Source: Streptococcus sp. VT 162 (GTDB lineage: Bacteria; Bacillota; Bacilli; Lactobacillales; Streptococcaceae). Taken from it: a DNA stretch of 64,000 nucleotides. The first letter of the stretch is position 1. Every line of letters starts with the position of its first letter. This document shows positions 32,467 to 40,868 of this stretch, in pieces. A program made the translations under genes and the position numbers. Location of the stretch: contig CP007628.2 of NCBI GenBank assembly GCA_000688775.2, forward strand, positions 372,001-436,000. The letters are read 5' to 3'. The notes under the pieces were generated by a model. The model was not told the DNA's origin and ran no database searches. It saw only the letters and a list, made by a program, of their open reading frames with translations.

Positions 32467-32548
32467 ATATTAGAGTTACTAAATGTCATTTAAAATGGAA
32501 AATAAGAGGAAATTTTCAGGATTTTCTAGATTTTCACTGTAAATACAC

Positions 32549-32575
32549 TTGACTATTCACAAATAGGTGTATAAT
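32549..32575 (+). promoter_or_regulatory. promoter of the leader preceding the ECF operon (likely former pnuC promoter)
   Basis: TTGACT (32549-32554) and TATAAT (32570-32575) with a 15-bp spacer. A second TATAAT at 32661-32666 has no good -35. Base composition is host-like, unlike the ECF genes that follow. Confidence 0.65.
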
Positions 32576-32581
32576 GTGTTG

Positions 32582-32720
32582 TGAACTACTTAACAAATAA
32601 AGATTTCCAGCTCATGTCGACTAAGGATGGAAATCTTGTGTATAGACAGTTCAGTAGATATATAATAGAGCGTTGCGTCCGAAAGTCTATCCAGACACGG
32701 CTCTTTAAAAACAAAAGGAG
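32582..32720 (+). promoter_or_regulatory. structured 5' leader, candidate NAD+-II (PnuC-motif) riboswitch
   Basis: A perfect 9-bp hairpin (AGATTTCCA 32601-32609 with TGGAAATCT 32628-32636) is followed by an H-type pseudoknot: ATAGAC (32642-32647) with GTCTAT (32685-32690), and AGAGC (32667-32671) with GCTCT (32700-32704), the pairs interlocking. The ribosome site AGGAG (32716-32720) is 12 bases later. The NAD+-II riboswitch of streptococcal pnuC genes is described as an H-type pseudoknot near the ribosome site. I cannot match its consensus by memory, so the class is a hypothesis. Confidence 0.45.
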
Positions 32721-32726
32721 AAGATT

Positions 32727-33329
32727 ATGAAAACAGAACCGATTCATCGTACCAGTATGTGGAAATTTAAGTTAAGTGCTGCCACCATGACTTTGATTCC
32801 CGCTGCCGTGGGGATTAACTATGTTGCCAAAGCCTTGGCGGAGGGGTTAAAGTTGCCCGTTTGGCTGGGGTCTTTGGGAACCTTTCTTACCAGCATGTTG
32901 GCTGGGCCGGTTGCCGGTGCCATTAGTGGTTTCATCAACAACGTGATCTATGGGCTGACCTTATCGCCAATTTCAACCGTGTATGCGATTACCAGCATCG
33001 GAATTGGGATTGCTGTCGGAGTTTTGCACGCCAATGGGTGGTTCTCGTCAGCGCGAAGAGTATTTGTTTCTGCTATTATTATTGCCATCGTTTCAGCTGT
33101 CATTTCAACGCCACTCAACGTCATCTTTTGGGGTGGTCAGACCGGTATCGCTTGGGGTGACTCATTGTTTGCGGTAATGGTCGCCAATCATGCACCAGTG
33201 TGGCTGGCCTCATTTACCGATGAGTTTGTCTTGGATATTTTGGATAAAGTCTGTGTGGCCTACCTGGCACTCTTCATCTATCGTCAGCTGCCGAAGCGGA
33301 TGGTGCACTTCTTTAGCGATGATAAATGA
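32727..33329 (+). CDS. ECF transporter S component (substrate-specific subunit)
   Basis: Encodes 200 aa with about six hydrophobic segments. LPVWLGSLGTFLTSMLAGPVAG and the following Gly/Ser-rich helix match the ECF S-component fold, and the helix 1 region has small residues for T-subunit contact. Substrate not recognised; S components of this class carry vitamins or their precursors. AGGAG lies upstream. It overlaps the T gene by 4 nt. GC content and codon use (GCC, CTG, CGG) exceed those of streptococcal neighbours, suggesting import from another lactic acid bacterium. Confidence 0.82.
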   Translation: MKTEPIHRTSMWKFKLSAATMTLIPAAVGINYVAKALAEGLKLPVWLGSLGTFLTSMLAGPVAGAISGFINNVIYGLTLSPISTVYAITSIGIGIAVGVLHANGWFSSARRVFVSAIIIAIVSAVISTPLNVIFWGGQTGIAWGDSLFAVMVANHAPVWLASFTDEFVLDILDKVCVAYLALFIYRQLPKRMVHFFSDDK

Positions 33330-34120
33330 TGACTGATAAAACATTGATTTCTGGAGCGCCACGGGTCAAGCTCAAGTGGTACCAAGTGATCGATCCGATT
33401 ACTAAGCTCTTGTTCATCTTGGACATGACGTTGTTGAGCTTTGCCAGTATGAATTTATTGCTTCAGGCCGGATTAATTCTTGTCGCAACACTGCTATTGT
33501 TATTTTCCAAATTGAGTTCTACCACCTTTAAGGCGCTGGGATTCAGCCTGTTTCTGATTTGCACCATGCTGATCATCCAAGGGTTATTTTACAGTCGGAA
33601 TCAAACTGTGCTGTTTTCTGTGCTTGGGGTGTCGTTCTACAAAGAAGGCCTGATTTACGCCACCACTCTGGGTTGTCGAGTATTGGTGATTATTTTGACC
33701 AGTGGCTTTTTTATGGTGACCACGAGTATTTCAGAAAACGCGGCCTATTTGGAACTGTCCGGATTGTCTTATAAAACCGTCTACGTTCTGATGTCGGTGT
33801 GTTATATTTTGCCGGAAATGATGCGCAATATGCGGAAAATCCAGCAGGCACAAAAAGTTCGCGGAACCAATCCGCAAAAAACGTTGATTCAGAAATTAAA
33901 GTCAGTCCTGCCGGTTCTAATTCCATTGGTGATTAAGACCTTGGATCAATCGATGACGCGGTCGATTTCTCTCCAACTGAGAGGTTTTGATAATCTCAAC
34001 CGGACTGTCAGAACCTCCCAGCGCGTGTATCGCCTGTCGCGGACGCTGCACATTGGTCTGACTGGATTGGCAATTTTATTGATTGGGTGGAAGATATGGA
34101 CGAAGATAAACGGATTGTAA
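33326..34120 (+). CDS. ECF transporter T component (transmembrane coupling subunit)
   Basis: Encodes 264 aa. Four to five N-terminal and central membrane helices are followed by a long cytoplasmic coupling region. That region has the two Arg-Gly coupling motifs of EcfT, KVRGTNPQK and LQLRGFDNL. These helices bind grooves in the two ATPases and transmit ATP hydrolysis to the S component. It is a dedicated (group I) T subunit, being in one operon with its own S, A1 and A2 genes. GC-rich relative to the window. Confidence 0.88.
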   Translation: MMTDKTLISGAPRVKLKWYQVIDPITKLLFILDMTLLSFASMNLLLQAGLILVATLLLLFSKLSSTTFKALGFSLFLICTMLIIQGLFYSRNQTVLFSVLGVSFYKEGLIYATTLGCRVLVIILTSGFFMVTTSISENAAYLELSGLSYKTVYVLMSVCYILPEMMRNMRKIQQAQKVRGTNPQKTLIQKLKSVLPVLIPLVIKTLDQSMTRSISLQLRGFDNLNRTVRTSQRVYRLSRTLHIGLTGLAILLIGWKIWTKINGL

Positions 34121-34932
34121 TTGAAAATTTGACCACCCGTTATCCGGGTACTGAGCAACCACAACTGCGTCAGATTAACGCGGAGGTTCATACCGGCCAG
34201 GTGGTTGGTATTATCGGGAATAGCCACTCTGGCAAATCGACTTTGTGCCGTGTGCTGGCAGGGGTCATTCCCAAAATTGTGTCTGCTAAGATTGAGGGCG
34301 ATTGGCACATGTTTGGCCAGCGAGTGTCTGACAATTGGCCCGTTTATAATGCCATGAATGGAGTTGTACTGCAAAATCCAGCTGGCCAACTAAGCGGGTT
34401 GGCAGACACGGTTGCCGATGAAATCGCCTTTGACTTGATTAATCAGGGAATGGCTGAAGGACTGATTCAAAAACGGGTTGAAGAAGTTGCCACGCAAATG
34501 GGGCTGATTGAACAGCTGAATTTGCGTCCCGAGAGCCTTTCCGGTGGTCAGATCCAGCGGTTGGCAATTGCCACGGCGATTGTGGCTAATCCGGCTGTTT
34601 TGATTATGGATGATCCGACCAGTGAGATGGATCCCCTTGGCCGCCGGCAATTTTTCCAATGGCTGGCCCAAGTCAAAGAGACGACTGTCTTCATTGTCAC
34701 CAGTGAAATTGACGATTTGTGCGAAGTCGCCGACGTTGTGTGGGTGCTGCACGAGGGTCAAATGGTAGCCCAGGGCAGGCCGGGTGAGGTGTTTAATCAT
34801 TTGGCAGCTGACTGGCAGATTCCAGCCCCGACAATCCAGCAACTTGCTCAAAAAATGGATTGGCACTTGGCTGATGGCCGGTATCCGGTGAATTACGCTG
34901 ATCTGAAGGAGGTTCGTTATGTCCACAATTGA
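34096..34932 (+). CDS. ECF transporter ATPase A1 with degenerate catalytic residues
   Basis: Encodes 278 aa from the ATG at 34096 (GGTGG upstream), overlapping the T gene by 25 nt. Walker A is GNSHSGKST and the signature LSGGQIQRL is canonical. Walker B reads VLIMDDPTSEMD, with Asp in place of the catalytic Glu. The switch loop reads IVTSEIDD, with Ser in place of the usual His. It therefore supplies a good signature motif but a weak or dead hydrolytic site. It should pair with A2, whose motifs are complementary. Confidence 0.88.
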   Translation: MDEDKRIVIENLTTRYPGTEQPQLRQINAEVHTGQVVGIIGNSHSGKSTLCRVLAGVIPKIVSAKIEGDWHMFGQRVSDNWPVYNAMNGVVLQNPAGQLSGLADTVADEIAFDLINQGMAEGLIQKRVEEVATQMGLIEQLNLRPESLSGGQIQRLAIATAIVANPAVLIMDDPTSEMDPLGRRQFFQWLAQVKETTVFIVTSEIDDLCEVADVVWVLHEGQMVAQGRPGEVFNHLAADWQIPAPTIQQLAQKMDWHLADGRYPVNYADLKEVRYVHN

Positions 34933-35719
34933 ACTGAGCCACCTGACGTTCACTTATCCGGAACGGTCCTTTAGCTTGGATGTTGAAGACAAACACTTCG
35001 CCGATCCGATGGTGGCGATTGTCGGCCAAAATGGTGCCGGCAAATCAACGCTCTTCAAATTGTTGACGGGTTTGCTGACACCACAAACCGGTGTGATTAA
35101 GATCGATGGAGAAAATTTTAATGATCTTAAACCAGTCGAAAAGTTACTGAAGGTTGGGATTACTTTTCAGAATCCTGACGATCAGCTTTTCAACCCGACC
35201 GTTCTACGAGAGGTGGAGTGGAATGTCGCGCAGGTCATGGATGACCACGACACGATTACGAGGCGGGCTTTAGCGGCTCTAAAAAGAGTTGGCTTGGATG
35301 ATAAAACAGCTGAAAGTCCATATGACCTGTCATTGTCGGAACGCAAGCTGTTGAGCGTTGCCACAGTTTTGGCAGTGGATCCGGCGATTTATTTATTTGA
35401 TGAGCCGATGATGTCGCTTGATTGGGAAAGCCGGCGCAAGTTGACCGCAATTTTCCATCAGTTGGCTGATTCGGGCCACCAAGTTGTGACCATCACCCAT
35501 GACATGGATTGGGTCGCCGCCGAGTTTGAGTCAGTGTATGTTATGGAACACGGGAAGTTTGGCTTCGCCGGCAGTCCACGGGAATTGTTCAGCAATCACG
35601 AACTTGTCCAGCGAGTGGGATTACTACCACCGCGGATTATGGACATAGCGGAGTCGCTGGGTGATTCACAGACATATTTATCGGTTAATGATTATTGCCA
35701 GAAAAATCGAGATGTATAG
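34919..35719 (+). CDS. ECF transporter ATPase A2 with degenerate signature motif
   Basis: Encodes 266 aa, ribosome site AAGGAGG. Walker A GQNGAGKST, Q-loop TFQNPDDQLFNPT (the ECF-type NPDDQ), Walker B IYLFDEPMMSLD with catalytic Glu, and H-loop TITHDMD are all normal. The signature is LSLSERKLL instead of LSGGQ. Together with A1 this leaves one competent composite ATP site (A2 Walker/Glu/His plus A1 signature) and one degenerate site. Last gene of the ECF operon, followed by a hairpin. Confidence 0.88.
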   Translation: MSTIELSHLTFTYPERSFSLDVEDKHFADPMVAIVGQNGAGKSTLFKLLTGLLTPQTGVIKIDGENFNDLKPVEKLLKVGITFQNPDDQLFNPTVLREVEWNVAQVMDDHDTITRRALAALKRVGLDDKTAESPYDLSLSERKLLSVATVLAVDPAIYLFDEPMMSLDWESRRKLTAIFHQLADSGHQVVTITHDMDWVAAEFESVYVMEHGKFGFAGSPRELFSNHELVQRVGLLPPRIMDIAESLGDSQTYLSVNDYCQKNRDV

Positions 35720-35720
35720 A

Positions 35721-35799
35721 AAAAGTCACCTCTGCGGGTTTTCCAGGTTGAAGGATTAACTTCAGCTTCTGGCAAGAACTCACATGGGTGACTTTTGTG
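35721..35799 (+). terminator. ECF operon terminator (long loop)
   Basis: AAAAGTCACC (35721-35730) pairs perfectly with GGTGACTTTT (35787-35796). The loop contains a smaller hairpin-prone stretch. A few T follow. Confidence 0.6.
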
Positions 35800-35800
35800 T

Positions 35801-35929
35801 TTAATAACGTTTCATGATCATCGGGTGCTTCCTCAGATCACTCGGTTTGATTTTACTTTGTTTCATGGTCATAATCATATACCATTTCTTTTGGATTTTT
35901 TGTTTGACTAATACAAAATAGGTCTTCAT
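35801..35929 (-). CDS. 42-codon basic ORF, unrecognised
   Basis: Starts MKTYFVLVKQKIQKKWYMI on the minus strand, 42 aa, with many Lys and Met. It lies between the hsdS fragment and the ECF terminator and has no clear ribosome site. It may be a fragment of a plasmid gene or spurious. Confidence 0.2.
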   Translation of the reverse strand: MKTYFVLVKQKIQKKWYMIMTMKQSKIKPSDLRKHPMIMKRY

Positions 35930-35943
35930 AGGTCTTCGCATTT

Positions 35944-36105
35944 TTAGCGCCCATTAGGATCATCAGTATAATTTTCTGAATTAGGAGACTGTCCCATCAC
36001 TATTCGAACTTCGTCTCCCAACTTACGCTGTTCCCATTCATCCGTGAATCCTTTAAATCGCAATTCTGGAACTTTCTTTTTAACTGAATCATCTATTTTC
36101 GCCAT
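35944..36105 (-). pseudogene. hsdS: 5' fragment of type I restriction specificity gene hsdS
   Basis: A 53-codon frame beginning MAKIDDSVKKKVPELRFKG and continuing through GFTDEWEQRKLGD and MGQSPNSENYTDDPNG. This is the N-terminus of HsdS, the DNA-recognition subunit of type I restriction-modification. It is cut at the point where the first target-recognition domain should begin, and ends in a stop two codons later. The ATG overlaps the end of the DUF536 gene by 13 nt. The order repB-orfX-hsdS is that of lactococcal theta plasmids. Confidence 0.82.
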
Positions 36106-36569
36106 AGTCCCCACCATTTTATTGGTTTTTCTTGTTCTTCTATCCTTTTTTGATCTTTGATTTGTTCCTGTAAATTTTCCAACTTCTCTTTAAGAGCGTT
36201 CACTTCATCTTTATATTGATTGTCTAAGTGTTTGAATTCTGTTTCCTGTGAGGGCATTTTGAGGGCTTTTAAGTTATCATTTTCCGCCTTGTATTCTTCT
36301 AGCAACTTTTTATCTTGCAAGGCTAATCGTTGTTACTGGTCTAACAAATTAGTTAATTTTTCTATTTGTTGGTCTTTGGTATTTGATTTGCTACTACTTT
36401 CTACTTTACCTAAAATTATTTTTTCTGCTTTAGAATTTATTAGATTAGACCCATTGGAACTTTTAAGCTGTAATTCTTTTGGTAACCTTTGGTAGTGATA
36501 TTGAATATTTTGTTTTGTAACACTCAACTCATCCGCCAGCTCTTTGATCGTTTTTAAGTCTTCACTCAT
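36093..36569 (-). pseudogene. plasmid replication-associated DUF536 protein (orfX/RepX) with internal stop
   Basis: The minus-strand frame begins MSEDLKTIKELADELSVTKQ, a helix-turn-helix, and runs to LTNLLDQ, where a TAA (36335-36333) interrupts it. The same frame continues as QRLALQDKKLLEEYKAEND and a coiled coil to WWGLWRK. One base change of a Gln codon explains the stop, and the joined product would be about 158 aa. DUF536 proteins are encoded directly after repB on lactococcal and lactobacillus theta plasmids and influence plasmid stability. It overlaps the RepB-like gene by 8 nt. Confidence 0.85.
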
Positions 36570-37257
36570 GGTTTAAGTCCTGCCTTTTAACCGTTGGTAG
36601 ATATTGTTCAATGGCTTTTTTGAGGTAGCGTGCGATATTATGCTTAGAATATTCTTCACGTCTGCTGGCAACATAAGACAAGTGGTCTTTAACACTATTT
36701 AGCCCTCTTAATTCTTTCAGTTCGTCATAGAGGGGGTAAACATGGACTTGCAATCCTGCCATGATTTTTGTATCTTGCATTTCAAACGGACTTAGCAACA
36801 TATTTTCTAGCAATAGCGTGGTGTACTTGCTTTTCATTGCTTCAATAGCTAGCTTATCTTCGGTTTCTGCTTTGCGTGCTTTATCTTCTTGATAGGCGGT
36901 ATCTTCTAATTTATAGCTGTTATCGTCTGCTCGACGTTTCTTTCGTAACCAGATATCCAATGTTAAACCGTCCGCATCAATCGCTCGATAGAGATAATGC
37001 CAACGCCCCTTAATTTTGATATAGGTTTCATCCATTTTCCACGAATAGAAGGACTGTTTATTTTTCTTTTTCCAGAGATGATAGAGGATTTTACTGTATT
37101 CTTGAACCCACCGATAAATCGTAGTGTGACAAACATTTATTCCACGGTCATAAAGCAATTCCTGAACTTCACGATAGCTCAGATTGTAACGTAGGTAATA
37201 ACCAACAGCGACAATGATGACGTCTTGTTGGAATTGTTTGCCTTTAAAATGATTCAT
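36562..37257 (-). CDS. fusion ORF: IS6-family transposase N-terminus joined to plasmid RepB C-terminus
   Basis: Encodes 231 aa. Residues 1-110 are the N-terminal half of an ISS1/IS1216-type transposase (MNHFKGKQFQQDVIIVAVGY, HTTIYRWVQEYSK, SWKMDETYIKIKGRWHYLYR) with only the first catalytic Asp. From about residue 112 (RADDNSYKLED) the protein is the C-terminus of the lactococcal-type theta initiator RepB, ending YLPTVKRQDLNHE. The second Asp and the Glu of the transposase, and the DNA-binding N-terminus of RepB, are missing. The junction is in frame. Neither parental activity is expected. The IS terminal repeat is not seen upstream of the ATG. Confidence 0.88.
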   Translation of the reverse strand: MNHFKGKQFQQDVIIVAVGYYLRYNLSYREVQELLYDRGINVCHTTIYRWVQEYSKILYHLWKKKNKQSFYSWKMDETYIKIKGRWHYLYRAIDADGLTLDIWLRKKRRADDNSYKLEDTAYQEDKARKAETEDKLAIEAMKSKYTTLLLENMLLSPFEMQDTKIMAGLQVHVYPLYDELKELRGLNSVKDHLSYVASRREEYSKHNIARYLKKAIEQYLPTVKRQDLNHE

Positions 37258-37293
37258 CTCTCAAGCCTTACTAACCTTTTTTCTGCTCTTTGA

Positions 37294-37803
37294 GAAGCTG
37301 AAGGTCGTGCTAGTAACTACCTTTTTGGCTTGATTAACTCTGTCATTTACCTTATTTTGGCTTTGCAGAAAGGCTTTTATGGTGAGGTGCTAACGACACT
37401 CTACTTTACGGCCATGCAGCCAATTGGACTTTTAGTGTGGATCTACCAAGCACAGTTTAAAAAGGAAAAACAGGAGTTTGTCGCACGTAAACTGGACGGC
37501 AAGGGCTGGACCAAGTATCTTTCCATTAGTGTTCTTTGGTTGTTGGTATTTGGATTCATCTATCAGTCTATCGGAGCCAATCGTCCTTATCGCGATTCCA
37601 TTACTGATGCGACCAATGGGGTAGGGCAAATCCTCATGACAGCTGTTTACCGTGAACAATGGATATTCTGGGCAGCTACCAATGTCTTTTCTATCTATCT
37701 CTGGTGGGGAGAAAGCCTGCAAATCCAAGGGAAATACCTGATTTACTTGATCAATAGTCTAGTTGGGTGGTATCAGTGGAGCAAGGCAGCAAAGAGTGCT
37801 TAA
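37294..37803 (+). pseudogene. pnuC: pnuC (nicotinamide riboside transporter), 5' part deleted
   Basis: The frame opens after a TGA at 37291-37293 and reads EAEGRASNYLFGLINSVIYL and on to the normal C-terminus (about 169 codons). PnuC is usually 230-260 aa, so roughly the first 80-90 residues and the start are gone. Retained motifs are LFGLINSVIYL, MQPIGLLVWIYQ and VGWYQWSK. PnuC facilitates entry of nicotinamide riboside. Upstream, instead of its start, is the truncated IS. Translation from the TTG at 37330 would have no ribosome site and would lack the first helices. Confidence 0.85.
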
Positions 37804-37810
37804 AAAAGTA

Positions 37811-37837
37811 AAAAAGGATCAGATGATCCTTTTTTTG
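37811..37837. terminator. bidirectional terminator between pnuC and the small membrane protein
   Basis: AAAAAGGATCA pairs with TGATCCTTTTT, flanked by A and T runs on both sides. Confidence 0.85.
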
Positions 37838-37839
37838 TG

Positions 37840-38172
37840 TTAGAGCAAGATGAATAATACCGTAATGATAATAGCGCTCGTTATACGAATAATGTGGTGC
37901 GATATATGTTGATTTTCTTGCTGTCGCCCGTTCCAGTAGGCACCATAGCAGACGATACTCGAACCCACAATCCATAGTAGAATGGTTGCCAGTGGGACGA
38001 AGTAAAAGATAGCTAGAGCCAGAGAAGTGATGCAACTGCCGACCAAGATGCACGTGTTTCCCAGACTGTAGTTCTTTTGTTTCATGGCTGAAAAAGCAGC
38101 AGCAAGGTGAAGTAATGAGAATGCGAGAGCTAGTACGATTGTTAATATTCCTAGAATCATCGAAGTTAACAT
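37840..38172 (-). CDS. small membrane protein, unknown
   Basis: Encodes 110 aa with four hydrophobic segments (MLTSMILGILTIVLALAF start, then about residues 45-60, 61-75 and 93-110). No recognised motif; the fold resembles small DUF-type integral proteins found after regulators. It lies 26 bp downstream of sczA on the same strand and is probably co-transcribed with it. The GAAAGGAACC stretch upstream is its ribosome site. Confidence 0.7.
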   Translation of the reverse strand: MLTSMILGILTIVLALAFSLLHLAAAFSAMKQKNYSLGNTCILVGSCITSLALAIFYFVPLATILLWIVGSSIVCYGAYWNGRQQENQHISHHIIRITSAIIITVLFILL

Positions 38173-38198
38173 AGTTGGTTCCTTTCTGAGTTACAGGC

Positions 38199-38789
38199 TT
38201 AGTTATCAAGTGGAGTTGTAGAGGTCATCTCCATTACATCAAGGTAAAATCTCACCACTTGCTCTTCGGTATAAGATTTTCCTTTTTTTAGCCACCAAGT
38301 TAGAGTCTCGATAAAGTTCGTTACAACAAAATGCTGGAGGTAGGAGGCTGGAATGTTTGGGTAGGCCTCTTGCAAGTCACCCGCCACCATGGGATAAACG
38401 TGGTGTTCGAGTTCCTTGTGTAGTTGGCGGAGGAAGTAGTCGTTTTTGGAAAAAAGGAGACTGGTGACATGGTCCTGGTTTTTCTGAAAATGTAAAAAGA
38501 TATGTGCGAGGTAGTCCTCGGTCGTAAAGTGTCCTTCTCTTTCAAAGAGATGATGAAAGAGGTAGCGACAGAGTTCATCTAAAAGGAGTTCCTTACTCTC
38601 GTAGTGACAGTAAAAAGTAGAACGTCCAACATCTGCTAGGTCAATGATATCCTGGACAGTAGTGGCATCATAGCCTTTGTCGTTCAAAAGTTGTAAAAAA
38701 GCTTGATAGATGGCTTTTTTAGTCTTGTTGACTCGACGGTCTCTTTTTAGCATATAGACACTTGAGACAAACTGTTCAGAACTGAACAT
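38199..38789 (-). CDS. sczA: TetR-family zinc-responsive activator SczA
   Basis: About 196 aa. The start is uncertain: ATG codons at 38789 and 38753 are both possible and neither has a strong ribosome site. The N-terminal TetR helix-turn-helix is clear (TVQDIIDLADVGRSTFYCHYESKELLL). The C-terminal ligand/dimer domain contains several His residues. Divergent from czcD, the arrangement of pneumococcal sczA-czcD, where SczA activates czcD in response to zinc. Symbol assigned by family plus locus. Confidence 0.82.
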   Translation of the reverse strand: MFSSEQFVSSVYMLKRDRRVNKTKKAIYQAFLQLLNDKGYDATTVQDIIDLADVGRSTFYCHYESKELLLDELCRYLFHHLFEREGHFTTEDYLAHIFLHFQKNQDHVTSLLFSKNDYFLRQLHKELEHHVYPMVAGDLQEAYPNIPASYLQHFVVTNFIETLTWWLKKGKSYTEEQVVRFYLDVMEMTSTTPLDN

Positions 38790-38885
38790 GGCTGACAGTT
38801 TGCTTCTATCCTTTCTTTGGATTTTATTAGATAATACAAATGAAAGAAGTATGTATATACCCATTATACCAAAGGAGGGAGAGAA

Positions 38886-39776
38886 ATGAGTTCTAAAACA
38901 TCAATCTGGTTAGCTTTTTTCTTAAATTTAAGCTATGCTATTGTTGAGTTTATCGCAGGAGGAATCTTTGGTTCGAGTGCTGTTCTTGCTGATTCTGTTC
39001 ATGACTTAGGAGATGCTATAGCCATTGGCATATCAGCCCTTTTAGAAACAATCTCAAACCGAGAAGAAGATGGGCAGTACACCTTGGGTTACAAGCGTTT
39101 CAGCCTTCTAGGGGCCATTCTAACAGCTGTGATTCTTATGATAGGGTCTGTCCTAGTGATTTTGGAAAATGTCACAAAGATCGTTCACCCACAACCCGTT
39201 AATGAGGAAGGGATCCTCTGGCTGGGAATCATTGCAGTGGCCATTAATGTGCTAGCTAGTCTAGTAGTCCGTAAAGGAAAGACAAAGAACGAGTCAATTC
39301 TTAGCTTGCATTTTTTGGAAGACACCCTTGGTTGGCTGGCTGTCATTCTAATGGCGATTATCCTCCGATTTACGGACTGGTATATCCTTGATCCGCTTTT
39401 ATCTCTGGTCATTTCCATCTTTATTCTAACAAAAGCTGTTCCTCGCTTTTGGAGCGCGCTCAAGATTTTCTTAGATGCTGTGCCAGAAGGGGTCGAGACA
39501 AGTGATTTGGAGAAAGATTTAGAGGCTCTACCCAATGTCAAAAGTGTCAACCAACTTAGTATTTGGTCCATGGATGGTCTAGAGAACAATGCTGTTGTCC
39601 ACATTTGTATCTGGGATTGGGAACAGATGATGGAGACCAAAGAAGTGGTGCGTCAATTTTTAGAAGAAAGAGGCGTGCAGAATATCACTATTGAAGTGGA
39701 TAGCAGTCAAAGCAATCATGCGCAACATAAGCGGAGGGTGAGAGAATTAGAGCAGAAGCATGGGCATCATCATTAG
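38886..39776 (+). CDS. czcD: zinc efflux cation-diffusion facilitator
   Basis: Encodes 296 aa with six membrane helices. The two metal-site HxxxD motifs are HDLGD in helix 2 and HFLED in helix 5. A cytoplasmic C-terminal domain (LPNVKSVNQLSIWSMDG) follows, and the tail is His-rich (KHGHHH). It exchanges zinc for protons to expel excess zinc. Ribosome site AAAGGAGGG. Expected to be switched on by SczA encoded divergently. Confidence 0.93.
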   Translation: MSSKTSIWLAFFLNLSYAIVEFIAGGIFGSSAVLADSVHDLGDAIAIGISALLETISNREEDGQYTLGYKRFSLLGAILTAVILMIGSVLVILENVTKIVHPQPVNEEGILWLGIIAVAINVLASLVVRKGKTKNESILSLHFLEDTLGWLAVILMAIILRFTDWYILDPLLSLVISIFILTKAVPRFWSALKIFLDAVPEGVETSDLEKDLEALPNVKSVNQLSIWSMDGLENNAVVHICIWDWEQMMETKEVVRQFLEERGVQNITIEVDSSQSNHAQHKRRVRELEQKHGHHH

Positions 39777-39777
39777 A

Positions 39778-39806
39778 AAAACGACCTCGCTAGAGGTCGT
39801 TTTGTT
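39778..39806. terminator. bidirectional terminator between czcD and galR
   Basis: AAAACGACCTC and GAGGTCGTTTT form a near-perfect stem between the converging genes. Confidence 0.85.
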
Positions 39807-39809
39807 ATC

Positions 39810-40841
<1,032 letters not shown>

Positions 40842-40868
40842 TCATATTTTTCTGCTTTTTACTGATAG

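Noticed and set aside
34946-35029. Minus-strand ORFs over the ECF ATPases
   Set aside because: Shadow frames of GC-rich genes without ribosome sites.
36562-37257. Active IS6-family insertion sequence
   Set aside because: Two of three DDE residues and the 3' half are missing, and no 14-20 bp terminal repeats were found on either side.
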